Assembly (NCBI GenBank): GCA_014529385.2
Contig: CM043963.1
Span: forward strand, 111,252,912-111,316,911
Source: Adiantum capillus-veneris
Lineage: Eukaryota; Streptophyta; Polypodiopsida; Polypodiales; Pteridaceae
Direction of reading: 5' to 3'
DNA: 64,000 bases
The position numbers and the translations under genes are program-made. How positions within the stretch are numbered: position 1 is the stretch's first letter; every line of letters begins with the position of its first letter. The notes beneath the pieces were generated by a model, which saw only the letters and a program-made list of their open reading frames with translations, was not told the DNA's origin and did not search any database. Shown here piece by piece: positions 20,905 through 33,387 of this stretch.

Positions 20905-23900
20905 TTACAGGAGGAGATCTCTCATACAAAGTCTGAGAGGAGAATAGACCTTAGACACTTGACATTTCCATTGTTGCCATCTGAACTCCTTCTGAATATC
21001 AGTGATGGAAGCAATAGGGTCAGGGGCTTCTGTGATTTTTATACAAAGTTGAGAGGTAGAGGATAGTAAGTCACGCCTTAAAAGACTGAGGAGAAGAGAA
21101 GTTGAGGATTGCATATTAGCAGCTACTCTTTGCGACCATATAAACCAGAGGATAAATCCCCGCCACACATTCGATAACAGAATATCTAGACCTTTACAAT
21201 TACCAATCAGTACATCTTCCAGACTTAATTTCCACTTGCCCATCTTCATGCACATTGCACTGAGTTCTTTGATCAAGAATGAGTTCTTGGGGCAATGGTA
21301 GAATAGGTGTTTACAGTCCTCTGCAACATAGAGACATCTTCTACATTTGCCATCCGCTTTACCAATTTTGAGGGCTTTTGCTCCAGTCCAGATCCCTTGG
21401 TGAAGAATCAGCCAGATAACAGTGCTGTGCTTTGTGGCCGCCGCAAGATAAGTCCAGATACATTTGAACCTGTAAGACCACTGTTTTGAGCTCCACTGAA
21501 GGTTCCATTGCTTGTTGAGTTTCTTCTTCATCTTTTCATCCAGTCCAATCTTTTGGTTAAAGTGTGTAAGCATAAGGTTTGCCACTATTGTTAATTTTCC
21601 CTGTTTGGTTTCTCTACCTGGAGTAGAGAAGATACCTCTTACTGTTTGCAGCCTTTCTATACACCAGGCAGCCTCCCTTGCAGTGACCCCAAAATCATCC
21701 TCAAGCTTCTAGGTATCTTTATGCAATAAATCTTTCCAAGTTTTGATGCCTTTTTTGAAGAGTTTGTGAGCTCTTCTTGACAAGGGACATTTTGCTTTTA
21801 CTGCAAAAAAAGCCAAACCAGGGTGAATCATCCAAAAAAGAAGAATGGTTAGACATTGTAAGTTTAGGTGGTTTCCAGCCTGTCTTGATGAGACTCCAAG
21901 CTTCCCACAATCTGCAAATTAATTTGGATCTTGTGGGTTTGAAATTTAAGGGAGAGACAATGATGTCTCGGAGGGACATGTTGGACCATGCTTTGTATTC
22001 CAAGAGGGAGAAGGAGGCCACCTTCCTTTTGACCAGTAGTGCCCAATTATCTTGACTGTCTATGGATCTAAGGATCCAATTTCCTGCCATTCTTGTGGCC
22101 ATGTAGTTGAGGTTCAAGATCCCGAGACCTCCGCTTTTGTTCGGTGTGTAACAGATGTCCCAGGAGACTTTTGGTATAGCTGGATGGTCCAAATCTCCTC
22201 CCCAAAGGAAACTCCTTGCCATAGAGAAGATTCTGTTGAGCTGATATTTGGCTGGTGATCAGCAAGACAAGAAGTAAATTAAAGATGGAAGGAGATAGTG
22301 GTTCAAAACAAAAACTCTTGAAGATAATGACTTTTGATAGCTGTTCCGTCTGTAAATTTTTTGTCTAAACTTAGCCAAAACCCACTCCCACCTTTGAGCA
22401 AAGGTGATTTTAAATCCCATAGGGATGCCAAGGAGTCTAAACGCCTGGCCATCCTGTATGGGTTTATAGCCTGCATCAGAAATTAGTTGTGGAATAAAGT
22501 CTGTTGAACTTTTAAAACCTGTTTTGGTATGATTTATTTGTGAACCGCTAGCAGCACAGAAAGTATCCAAGCATTCCCAGAACTCTTTGATGTACCGATC
22601 CTCATTGTTGACTAATGAGTTGGTGTCATCTGCAAACTGTTGCAGGCATAGGTCTTTTTGAGCTCTTGGTATGTTGATTCCTTTTAATGTTTGAACCAGC
22701 CAGTCGAGAGCATCTGAACACATTGCATACAGGAGAGGGGCAATGGAGCATCCTTGCCTTATTGATTTCGTCAGGGAAAAAGAGTCAGTTAGTTCACCAT
22801 TGATTGAGAGTCTAGCATATGCATAAGACGGCTAAATTTGATGAATGCTTTCCCAAAACCTATATCATGCATGGACTAGAAGATGAAGTCCCATTCCATC
22901 CTGTCATAAGCCTTGTCGAAATCAATTTTGAAGAAGACATAATCTTGACCTGAATCTTGAGCATAATCCATAGCTTCCCACAGAGTGATGATGGCATCCA
23001 GTATGAACCTTCCTTTTATGAATCCCTTCTGTTCAAGAAGAATAATCTTGTGCATGATAGGACTTATTCTTCTAGTAAGGGCCAGAGCAAAAACTTTGTA
23101 CATAGAAGTCAAACAAGATATTGGTCTCCAGTTACCTAGGTCATCTTTAGCCCCCCTATTATGTATGAGCCTTATGACAATAGTGTTTGCTGAGGTTGGA
23201 AGAGCTCCTATTCTAACAACTTCCTTCCATATCTTCATAAAAAAAGGAGTGATAAAATCTTTGAAAACATGAAAAAATTCATTTGTAATGCCATCCAAAC
23301 CAGAGGATTTACCCTTTTTGAGAGAGTCAATAGAGTCTTTCAGCTCCCCTTCTGTGAGAGGCAGGTCCAACTGTCTAGCAAGGTCGGGTGCGACCATTTT
23401 CTTTCTTGCCATAGCAATTTTGGCTCTTCCTATAGTATGGCCCGCCCCTCTTTGAGGAGGAGATGAGAAGATATCTTGGTAGTAATCCTTAGCAACATTG
23501 AGATTGTCCTGATGAGAAGAAGCCACAAATCCATTTTTATCCTTTAATAAAGGAATGAAGTCCTTTATTTTCTTTTTTCTGAGAAGCGCATACATCTGAT
23601 CATTGGGCTGGTCTATTTTACCAACCCAATAATCCCTGGTTCAAAGAAGAGTCTTTAGCTACTAGGAGCTCCTCTTGCCTCAGCCTTAACTTAAGCTCTA
23701 AGAGAGGGGGGTGGGGGGGGGGGGGGGGGGGGAGGACTGTTGGTCTGGTCAGCTGCCTCAAGGTCAGCTATATCTTGATCGTCATCCTTCTATGAGCCCT
23801 TACCTCTCTGGCCTTTTTTTGTAATTGGTCATAAGGGACTGAATCTCCTTAACAATATGATCCCAGGCTTTAAAAGCAAAATGATGTTGATTAAAGCACT

Positions 23901-24717
23901 TTTTAACAATGTCTTTGGTCTTATTTTGAATGTAATTTAAATCAAGTAAAGACTGATCCATATGGGGCCAACCAGCTCTATATATGCACTCTTCTCTATG
24001 AAGGTCAAAAATGATAGGAGAGTGATCTGAGAGAAGCATAGTAGCATCTTTTTCACTACTCACCTGCCAGTGGTCTTGTAGAAGGCTGGCATTCATGTAT
24101 ATTCTATTCAGTCGAGCTGCTCTGAAGCAGTGTCCTTCCTGCTTGTTGGACCATGTAAAACCAATGTCAGCAGAGATATCTATCAATTACATCCTATTTA
24201 ACATGGATTTCCACTTCTGGTTTTCCTTGCCTTGAATGCATTGACCCATTTTATTCCACCTGTCATCCACTGTTTCTACCATGTTAAAATCACCTGCTAT
24301 AAGACAGGGATTGGGAAGATTAGAAAGTTCTTCCCATATTATAGCTCTTTCAACAATTGAGTTAGAAGCATAGATGGAAATAACATTGTTGTTGAAAGGA
24401 GCACTTAGGAAAATGGCAACCCAGTTACCATTTGATCCTTTAGTAACATTTCCAACAATGTCCTTGTATTTTTCTGATATTGCCAGTGCAGCACCTCCTT
24501 TACCATGTTGATGATTTGTAACAAACCAACAGTAACCAGCACCTAGTCTGTTGAGGTTATTCATGAGTGCTTTCCCAGAAGTTTTGAACTCCTATAAACA
24601 AATTAAATCAGGTTTTAAGTTAGTCTCCACAAGCCAATTTTTAATAACCTGAGATCTTAAAGGGTCTGTAAGTCCTTTACAATTCAGAGTGACTCCTTTG
24701 ATTTTGGGGCATCTCAT
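20905..24717 (-). pseudogene. LINE ORF2 (endonuclease and reverse transcriptase)
   Basis: It starts with ATG at 24717-24715, overlapping the ORF1 TGA. The endonuclease part has VTLNCKGLTDPLR, AGDFNMVE and LLSDHSPIIFDL (23800-24717). The RT part has NWRPISCLTSMYKVFA, KGFIKGRFILDAI, FKIDFDKAYDRMEW and the catalytic FADD (22259-23595). The distal part has WGGDLDHPAIPKVSW and KSGGLGILNL. The C-terminus has WTGAKALKIGKADGKCRRC with CKHLFYHC, matching the zf-RVT region of plant LINEs. It is split into about six frames, and a poly-G run lies at 23706-23732. Confidence 0.9.
23706..23732. repeat. Poly-G run
   Basis: About 26 G with one T interruption at 23712, within LINE ORF2 between endonuclease and RT. 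Its length may be unreliable in an assembly. Confidence 0.9.
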
Positions 24718-26270
24718 TTTTTACTGTTTTTGGAGGGTTTGGCCATAGAGATTGAGAGTCTTGTGGGGTCTAGGCTTTTCTCTTTCTTTCTCTTGGTTTT
24801 GCTCTTCAATTGTGAGGGGAGGGATTCTTCTTCAGCTGCTGTCATAGTAGTGTCTTCAGAGAGATAGGGAGAGTTAACCATTTGGAGAAGTTGTTTCTGA
24901 TCTTCTTCTTCCAACTCTTTAACAAAAGGATCATGGGCAATTTCACCTTGTTGAGCAAGGGTTTGAGTATCCGGGATTGTTTCCTCTTCCCTATCAGAGG
25001 ATGATTCCTGGGAAGCTGTACCTCTTGTTAGATCGTTGGGACGGGGGGGGGGTCTGGTTCTCCCTTACAGGGTTAGGGGGATTGAAGAATCTTCCTTGAT
25101 CTTGAATGGTGGTATGCAAAGACTTAGGTCTTTGTTGACTATTTACGGGGGTGGAGGTTTTTTCTTGCTCTTGTTCAGAGTCGTCATCTGCAATTTCCAA
25201 GTTAAGAGGGTCACATACTCTCTGAAGATAATCAAATTGGTTTTGGTTTTTGGCAACAGAAGGTTTACTCTTTCTGGGTCCTCTGATGGAGTTCTTCTTT
25301 TGTACCTGCTGAAAATTTCTGTCGGGATCCCCTAGAGTTTCCTTCTCTGGTTCTTTGGAAGCAAGATCAGGACAGTTTTTTATTAAATGTCCTTGCTTCA
25401 TGCAATGAAATCACGCATTAGGCAAATTCCTATATAGAAATCTTTGGCTATGGAGCAGTTTGCATGTAGAATCACTTATGGGTATCTCATAGATAAGATC
25501 CTGAAGGATGTCAATCTCTATCAGAAGCTGGGGGTCCCATTTCGGGTTGATCCCCGCTCTGACCTTCTGGCCTAGAACTTCTCCAAGGGTGGCTCCCAAC
25601 TTCTCTAGCCAGGGGTAAAATTCCACTGGCAGGTCAAGAAAATCCACCCAAATGGGAACCTTTGAGGGTTTGCTGCTTCTAGGGTTAAAACCTTCGAACC
25701 ATTTGAAGACAGTTAAGGGGGTCTTCTTTATTAGCCATTGTCCTTGGCTAATGACTTGTAGAGCATCACTAGCTCTGTCAAAAAACAAAAAAGTAATTAT
25801 TGGGAAGATAGTGCACATTTGAAGGTCGAATGTTACGTGGTCCCCAGTGTTGATGCATCCATTGTTTCAAAATTTTTGCAGGGGGCCTTAAGCCATGACA
25901 GAGCCCTATCACAACTCTTTCCTGTAACTGATTATACCAACTTTGTAATTCAGAGACATCAATGACCAGACCATTAACTTGACGAGTGTTTTCCTCAGTA
26001 GAAGAATCACCAAGACCATGGATTTCTCTTCATTCTCTCCTAAGTAGGATGGTAGCATCCGCAAAGTTCCAGTTTTAAAAGAGCGTGACTGCTCGGATCT
26101 CCAATCTCCATATAATAATTGTTTATCCAGTTCCATGGGGAATCTATCAAATTGAACTTCCCACAACTAGAGATGATTTTAAGGTTATACTCCCATCTTT
26201 CGCTTCTCTAACCCTTTTCCATAGGTAGTTCGGCCAGTCTCCTTCAACTATCGGCACCTTCTCCATCGTT
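24714..26270 (-). pseudogene. LINE ORF1 (DUF4283-like, zinc knuckle)
   Basis: The minus strand encodes a DUF4283-like RNA-binding region: LQERVVIGLCHGLRPPAK, then LQVISQGQWLIKKTPLTVFKW and PSKVPIWVDFLDLPVEF. A partial CCHC knuckle follows (FHCMKQGHLIKNC at about 25375-25405). A low-complexity tail ends KNSKK at 24714. The N-terminal part near 26270-26170 contains VPIVEGDWPNYLWKRVREAK. At least two frameshifts and stops are present. The role is ORF1 protein of an L1-type plant LINE, which packages the RNA. Confidence 0.8.
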
Positions 26271-27516
26271 CCTCAATATGAAGAACTTCCAGTTTAGGTG
26301 ATGGTGCTTTATCATTTGCCATGTTTCCCAACGCTTTCTTTTCTTGAACTCTTTCCTTCATGGTTTCACTCTCATTTTCAACCAGTTTTTTTGCAACCTC
26401 CTAATGTGGATTTTGTTTTTCCATCATGGTTTGTGTGATCTGCACAAGGTTTCTATAAGATTCTAGTCTAGCTGCTTCCATATCCGATGTTGGATAATTT
26501 TTCCATTGATTTCCAGGGTTTGAACCGCTTTCAACCCAACTTGGAAAGCCTCCAAAGCTGCATTGATTGGTTCATAGATTTGGTCGCCAGTACTGAACTA
26601 ATCGATTTTGATTTTGGTTCCTTGAATTCTGTTGAAGGAGTCTGAATTGTTTCTTTCGTTTCCTTTCGTATCTTCTCTTCAGTCTCTTTTCATTGTTTTT
26701 GTCTCTTAAGTTTGTATTTCTTGCGTCTTTCTTTCCTGGAATTTTTAAAGGATTTACTGGATTTGTCAGATCCACTTGCATTTTTCTGCTTGTTCTCCTT
26801 GTCCTAGGCTCTAGTCGTCACGAGTAGGAACAGTTGGTTCCCCTTCTGATGAACTACTTGACATGATTTGAATTATGTTTATAGGAGTTCTTCCTTTTTT
26901 GGTTGGATTCCTAGGATAATTTTCAAGAAAGTGTCCTCCCTTTCATCCACATGTCCCACAATAAGCCTCTATAGGTCATGCATTCTTATCTGGTTTGAGA
27001 TAGTCATTCTTCCAATGATCCTCCGCTCCACAGTTATGACAATTTCCAGTTTTTGGTTTGGGCATTGGCTTGACCATTGGTGGTCTTGCCCCCTGATTTG
27101 CAATAAAGTTAACAAGTGTTGTTTTAGTAGGTGCTTGAAACATTGGCTCTATAAGGACTGCAGCAGTTTGGCTATACCACTCTTCTTCTATTCCCATTGT
27201 TACAGACCTTGTTTCAAGGTATGGAGCAACAGGTACTAGAGCTTGCTCATCCATATGTCCCTCGAGTAGCATATACTTGACCAATACAGCATTATTACTA
27301 GGGAGTGGTGGATGTTGGCCTAATACTAGCTATGGTCTCTCTATATTCATTGGCGAACTCTGCATGGGTGCCATATTCGTCGGGTAGCGATACATGTGTT
27401 GTCCTTGTGGCTTCATTGGCACGTATTGAACATTCCCATCGTATTTAGGCTTGTAGTAGCACTTGTTTTGTCTCGTGATTTGTCCATTTCCCTTCAATGA
27501 TGCACCATTTTTTTCA
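26271..27516 (-). pseudogene. Element D gag, C-terminal part
   Basis: The minus strand matches the C-terminal gag of element E in order: CYYKPKYDGNVQYVPM, a conserved EQALVPVAPYLE region (E has EQALVPIQAYYE), the knuckle CHNCGAEDHWKNDY (last Cys now Tyr), a basic stretch, and a KNYPTSDMEAARLESYRN segment like E's TYPNVELEKQRLEMCQR. The frame resumes in phase with the N-terminal gag at 34988 if element C is removed, so the two were one gene. Confidence 0.8.
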
Positions 27517-28136
27517 TATTAACTAATTCTAATTCTCCTAAATGATTTTCTCATGTTAAACTGATATGGGAAAGTACCAGGGGAGAAAAGGCTAGATTAT
27601 TGGTAAGGCTAGCAGACTAGTCACAGTAGGGATCCAAAGGAGGGAAAATAGGGATCCAAAGGGGGACCATCTGCAGAAGAGCAATATGCAAGCAATGGAC
27701 TTCAAAGACCTAAGGTTCAGCCCATTCAGACTTCCAAAACTTGATATTGTACAAAAAGTCTTTGTAAGCTCCTAAAGAGGAGGGGGCGAGCCCTTTTAGT
27801 AGGGCATGAGAGAGAAACACACACACACACACACACACACACACTCATGCAATCCCCTTTACACAAAGGGCATAGTGGACACATGTCAGCTCCCTAGCCC
27901 AATTGCCCACAAGGTACACTCAAATCCTATTGGATGGCCATAGAGGTGGACCAATGAGAATTAGGTTAGAGTAAATCTAGTTTTAATTCATTTAAAAACA
28001 CTTGATAAAAGAACCAATAAAAATTAAGCTCTTTAGAAGATTATTGGACAGTCTCCCAAGGGGTCCAATGAGCATCCAGCATCCCAATGGCCCTTCTGCT
28101 TCGTATTGGCCAGAAGACAAAGGGGTCCAATGAGAG
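27517..28136 (+). repeat. Element C 5' LTR (3' half deleted)
   Basis: Starts TTTCATATTAA, a degraded form of the TGTCATAATAA start of the other LTRs. It follows them through TTCTCATGTTAAACTGAT, a (CA)n tract at 27816-27844 and GGGGTCCAATGAGAGTTT, then jumps directly into gag at 28137. The deletion removes the rest of the LTR and the leader. Confidence 0.88.
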
Positions 28137-29590
28137 TTTCTTTGATTTTGCTAATGAGCAGGCTACTAATGATGCCCCTATGCTTGTTAACTACCTTGTT
28201 TTTAGGCTTCAACAAGCCATGGGCAATCCATCCCTCCAAACTCAAGTGCAATGGCAGCTCCGTGCTCATGGGATTCTCCAATTCCCCACCATGAAGAGAG
28301 AGTACCTAGGAAGCCTCCTTGTGAGACTTCCAAAAGAAGCCTCTCTCCGATTCAAGAATAAGAAGAGGATCCATACAAAGGGCTCAAAAATTTACTCCTT
28401 GATGACGCATCTCCTTCCCAAAGGAGAACTCAAGAGCCCCCACCAAAAGAACAAGAAAGAAGTGAGTCTCCTGCCACCTCGGCGGAGATGGCTCCATGAA
28501 GATGGTGGGAAAAACATTCTCCATCACCTTCTAAATGGAAAAGACCATTGCACACTTCTCCACACCATAATTCAAAGAGGGATGATAAAAAACAAGAGAA
28601 GAAAAATGTGAGAAAGAGGTCACCCTCTTCTCCATCTACTTCTTCATCCTCTTCCTCTTATGAAGAAAGTGATGGTGCAGACAAGGAGGACCAAGGCAAG
28701 AAAAAGGCAAGAAAGAGGTCACCCTCTTCTCCATCTTCTTAAAATTCTTCATCTTCTGAAGAAAGCGATGGTGCAACTTTTGAACCATCAAAAATAAGAG
28801 GCCATAGGAAATCATATGCCGCATGGAAGAGGTTGTCCAAGCTCAATAAGTTCAAAGAGGGAGGAAATAACATCTCTTTTCTTACCTACGATGGCACCTT
28901 CAGTGCTATGGACAAAGTCTTGGCCTTCATCCAACAATTCGATGCGGCGTTTGGAGATGAGGGCTTCACTGACTCCTCTAAGCTACGCCATGTAGCTATG
29001 CATTTTCAAAAGTCCGCCAGGAAATGGTGGTCTAGCCTACGGGCAAACAGTGAAGCCTCACAAACATGGAAAGCTTTAAGAGCTTCCATGATGAAGCATT
29101 TTTTGGCCATCGATGCCAAAGACAAAGTACTCATCGAATGGTGAAGCTTGAATCTCAAAGTCATTGTCTTCAAAAAGATGGATTTTGGAGAGCAAAAACA
29201 ACAAATTTGTGCGGGCTTAACTAAATATATGGCAGACTATGTCAACTCCCAAAGGCCACGCACCATATCTGCGGTCCTACACTATACCATGGTGGCTTCA
29301 CGAATCAATTTCCAAATAGGGGCTAAGAGAAATCTTAAGCCAGAGGAAAACAAGAGTTCCAATGAGCCTAAGCGCAAGGACAATGTCCAAAAGTCTCCTA
29401 AGGGCAATTCCAATAACAACAAAGCTAAGGAAAAGGGAGTTTACAAAGGCAAAAAGTAAACTCTCTCCTACCGTTGTTTCAAATGTGGCGAGCAAGGGCA
29501 TGCGTATCGTGCTTGCCCCCAAAAGAACATCCGCCATGACCCTCCTAGAGCTACCTTGGTCAAAATCCAAGAAGAGGAAGCTCACCACGA
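28137..29590 (+). pseudogene. Element C gag
   Basis: N-terminal part in one frame (FDFANEQATNDAP to about 28611). Then a Ser-rich basic linker with two RKRSPSSPS repeats (28600-28740), a capsid-like region (FKEGGNNISFLTYDGTFSAM, KWWSSLRANSEA at 28833-29144, then 29148-29459), and a canonical CX2CX4HX4C knuckle (CFKCGEQGHAYRAC near 29475-29515). Stops at 28741, 29142 and 29457 and a frameshift break it. Confidence 0.88.
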
Positions 29591-29599
29591 AGGATCTCT

Positions 29600-29890
29600 T
29601 GGGGAAAGGTAAGAGAACATGATGCTTTTATTCTCTTTGACCCTGGTTCTACTCACAATTTCATATCCACAGAGTTGGCCACCAAGCTAGGCATCCAAGC
29701 CTATGAGATGGGAGATGTCCTACCCACCGATGGTGCTTTCAAGGGGCAAGAAGCTTTAGTGACTCCCTTAATTGAGAAATTGAGGCTCCATGTCCAAAGC
29801 TATGTGGACAAAGAGGACTTCTTTATCCCTCCTCTCAAGCACAAGGATGTAATCCTAGGGGCACCATGGTTTGATTGCGTTGGCTGCTAA
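29600..29890 (+). pseudogene. Element C aspartic protease
   Basis: Active-site segment ILFDPGSTHNFIS, then ATKLGIQAYEMGDV, VDKEDFFIPPLKHKD and VILGAPWFD, in the order of a retroviral-type protease. DPG replaces the DHG of element A. It ends early at 29888 (TAA) after a small indel. Confidence 0.85.
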
Positions 29891-29939
29891 CGTTAAATTC
29901 CCTAAAAGGAAAATCTAGTTTAGGTTCAGGGAAAAAGAT

Positions 29940-30820
29940 ATGTACATAGATGCCAAAGAGTTGGGTAACAGCATACCCATTGTACATACGCAAGCTTTCA
30001 ATAAGTCCATAAAGAGCTCTATTTCCGTGTACATGATTTTTGTTAAAGATTCTCAAAATGAACCTAATGCTTTCGCAAAAGAAAATATAAACAATCACAA
30101 GGAATTAGAGTTATCCAAATTTCTCAAGGGATTTCAAGATGTCTTTATTGATGACATCCCTTGTGAATTACCTCCTAAACGAGGCAATGATAACCATGCA
30201 ATTGAACTTTTTCCAAGAAGTTCACCGCCTAATAAACCTCCTTATAGAGTTTCTCAAGCTCAAGAAGAGGAGATTATGCGGCAAGTGCATGAGTTAGTTG
30301 AGAAGGGCATGGTTAGGCCTATCTCATCTCCATTTTGTTCACTCGTGTTATTAGTGCAAAACAAAGACGCCACATAACGTATGTGTCGACTACAGAGCAC
30401 TAAATAGGATCACTATCAAAAATAGGTTTCCCATTCCAGAGGTAAAAGACCTATTTGATAAGCTTCAAGGGTCGACCTACTTCAGTAGGATTGACCTAAA
30501 AAGTGGCTACCATCAAATAAGTATAGTTGATCAAGACATTGTAAAGACCACATTTCGCACTATGTTTGGTCTTTACAAATAAATTGTCATTCCTTTTGGC
30601 TTAACCGATGCACCAGCCACATTCAACCGCTTGATGGACAAGCTATTTAGGCATCACCAAACCTTTACTGGAGTGTTCTTTGATGATATCATCATCTACT
30701 CTAATTCAATAAAGGAACACAAGCAACACCTCCAGGTAATATTTCAAGTCTTACGAGAGAATAACTTTATATCAACCAAAAGAAAAGTGAGTTTTTCTTA
30801 CAAGAGATTCAATATTTAGG
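29940..30820 (+). pseudogene. Element C reverse transcriptase
   Basis: Open at 29940-30377 up to LLVQNKDAT, then frameshifted: RIDLKSGYHQISIV, a stop near 30580, then LTDAPATFNRLMDKLF and the catalytic VFFDDIIIYSNS at 30631-30819. The catalytic aspartates are intact, unlike in element B. At least three lesions are present. Confidence 0.9.
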
Positions 30821-31543
30821 TCACATTATCTCTCAAGATGGCATCCAAATGGATCCATCAAAGCTAGAGGTAATAAAAGGATGGCCTAATCCAAGGAATC
30901 TTCATGAACTAAGAAGCTTTATAGGTATGTGTGCACACTATAGACGCTTCATAGAAAAGTTCTCACAAATCACGAGACCAATACATGACCTAACAAAGAA
31001 AAACGTTAGGTATACATGATCTACCAAGGAGAAAAATGCTTTCGAAAAGCTTAAAGAAAAGCTTATCTCTCAACCTGTGCTTACAGTACCGGATCTCTCA
31101 AAGCCATTTGAGGTCCAATGTGATGCTTCTGGTGATTTCCTTGGAGTTGTTTTGCTCCAAGACGGGCATGCCATAGCCTATAAAAATTCAAAGGCTCGAC
31201 CCTGTTGAGCGAAGCTCTAGGCATATATGAAAAGGAACTCCTCACAGTTCTACATGCCTTAGACTTGTGGAAGCACTATTTACTAGGGACTCCTTTCATT
31301 CTGCAGAAGAATCACCAAAGCATTAAGTACTTCATGACGTAAACCAAGCTCGTCGACAAACAAATGAGGTGGGCAAGTTTTCTTTTGCAATTTTATTTTC
31401 ATATTGCTCACATTGTTGGCAAGCATAATCAAGTAGCCAATGCACTCTCAAGGCGAGCGTAATCAAGTAGCCAATGCACTCTCAAGGCTCACATTGTTGG
31501 CAAGCATAATCAAGTAGCCGATGCACTCTCAAGAAAACCGAGA
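30821..31543 (+). pseudogene. Element C RNase H region
   Basis: Colinear with element B at 15835-16490 but with several stops and frameshifts. CDASGDFLGVVL is visible near 31120. The C-terminal NQVADALSR-coding segment is present three times (31427-31453, 31460-31486, 31507-31533) through a local duplication. Confidence 0.85.
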
Positions 31544-32397
31544 GTGAATGCGGTTTCCATAGCAACTCACAATGATCTATCTTCTATGATAGATGAGTAT
31601 GCTATTGATCCCGATTTTAGAGATGTGATTTCAACCCTTGCACTAGGGAAGAAAGAGGAACCATTTACCTTACAAGATGGTTATCTTCTCTATGGCAAGA
31701 GACTATGCGTTACTAACTCGCTCTGTGAGAAAGTAATGTATGAATCTCATGCTCCTCTTTATGCAGGGCATAGAGGTATTCAGTCTACCCTAAAAGGATT
31801 GAAACATATTTCTATTGGCCTGTCATGAAAGCAAACATACAAGAGTATGTTTCTAAATGTGTGGTATGCCAAAAGAAAAAGTTCGATAGAGGAAAACAAA
31901 CTGGATTGCTTCAACCTTTGCCAATCCCTAATTCACTGTAGGAGAGCATATCCATGGATTTTATCTTTGGATTGCCTAAGTTTATCCATGGGAATATGGG
32001 AATATGGACGATAGTAGACAGGTTCAGTAAACAATCTCATTTTATACCTGTCAAAAAGACTATCAAAGCCCATCAAATGGCAACCCTCTTCATATCACAA
32101 ATCTTCAAGTACCATGGCTTGCCGATGTCCATAGTGTTGGATAGAGATCCTAGAATGACTAATAATTTCTGGAAGGATCTCTTTGAGAATTTACGGACAA
32201 GGCTAAACTTCTTTTCGGCTTATCACCCCCAAACGGATGGCCAAAGTGAAATAGCTAACCTAACAATTCTTGATTTACTAAAAGCCTATGTAATGGAAGT
32301 AGATCAAACGTCCCAATCGGAGAAGTACTTACCCTTAGTGGAGTACGCCTACAATAACAGTGTACATACTTCCACAAGAAAAGCACCTTTCGACTAA
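31544..32397 (+). pseudogene. Element C integrase
   Basis: HHCC part at 31700-31880 (SHAPLYAGHRGIQSTLKG, CVVCQKKKFDRGK) and catalytic core at 31954-32397 with MDFIFGLPKFIHG, VLDRDPRMTNNFW and DGQSEIANL. The D, D, E triad is intact in this copy. A frameshift separates the HHCC part from the core. Confidence 0.9.
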
Positions 32398-33035
32398 TTG
32401 AGGGAAGATCAAAAAGTCCCCTGCTACTTAAGGTACACGGGAAGATCTTCACTGCAGATGAGTATAGCCGAGACCTACAAGAATCTTTCCAAAAGATTAA
32501 GGATGCTATCTCTATCTCACAGCAAAGGAAAAAGGCTGCTGCTAATAAGCACAGAAGACCCCAAGCCTTTAAAGAAAATGATTGGGTCTTGCTTAAATTT
32601 CCCAAGGCTCGATTAAGGCACACAACGTGCAAGAATCCTACGGGACTCCAAAAGTACTATGCTAAGTTAGCAAAAAGGTACTATGGTCCCTTCTAGATTT
32701 TTAGACCAATCAATGACATGGCCTATCAACTCAAGTTGCCCAGTCATTGGCTCATACACAATGCTTTTTATGTGAGCCTACTAAAGCCTTACGAAGGAGA
32801 GCCACCTCAAGAACCAACTATTGAAGACCCATCGGAGATCAAGGACCAAGAAGAGGTGTTGCAGCCCGAGTCCATTCTCTGACATGAAGACAAGGTATTA
32901 AGAGGCGGTAAGACTATCTGAAGGTATCTTATTAAGTTTAAGAATTATCCTTTTGAAGATGCTAGATGGATGCAAGGCATACAATTAAAGGATAACCTAA
33001 ACCTTGTCAATGCTTACAATGCTTCCCTAGAGTAA
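32398..33035 (+). pseudogene. Element C integrase C-terminus with chromodomain-like tail
   Basis: Homologous to 17340-17979 of element B. It includes the YLIKFKNYPFEDARWMQ chromodomain-like motif near 32930-32980. Stops near 32692, 32879 and 32921 interrupt it. Confidence 0.8.
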
Positions 33036-33375
33036 GCAAATGTACAAATGTTTAAAATGAACAAAGTTTTTGTCTTATAAGACTCTTTTTCATTATTGTG
33101 CACAAATGTTAAGTAGTATGCATGCTTAGAATCAAGTTTGTGGAGACGACGTCTTCCAAACACCAAGTAGAGCGTGCCACTCTACTATGGAATATTGATA
33201 GGACTAATGCATAGACATGCTTGCGGTGCCTTAGGCTCTCAAGCACCAAATGGATTAGTCATCCATTCTGGAACGATGTCGTAGGGTAAGATAGGGATCC
33301 TCTACCCGCTAGAAAAAGGACTAATGAATAGGCTTTATCTTTTCTACCCCATAGTCGAGGACGACTATGATTTCA

Positions 33376-33387
33376 AGAGAGAGGGAA
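33376..33387 (+). promoter_or_regulatory. Element C polypurine tract
   Basis: AAGAGAGAGGGA directly before the TGTCATAA start of the 3' LTR. It is the expected primer site for plus-strand DNA synthesis. Confidence 0.85.

Larger units (their letters stand above)
20813..26270 (-). mobile_element. Plant L1-type LINE, decayed
   Basis: Minus-strand non-LTR retrotransposon of about 5.4 kb. From 5' to 3' it has ORF1 (DUF4283-like plus zinc knuckle), then ORF2 with AP endonuclease, RT and a C-terminal zf-RVT-like region, then an A-tail seen as T10 at 20813-20822. The 5' boundary lies between about 26230 and 26400 and is uncertain. No target duplication was found by eye. Frameshifts and stops interrupt both ORFs. 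Confidence 0.9.
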
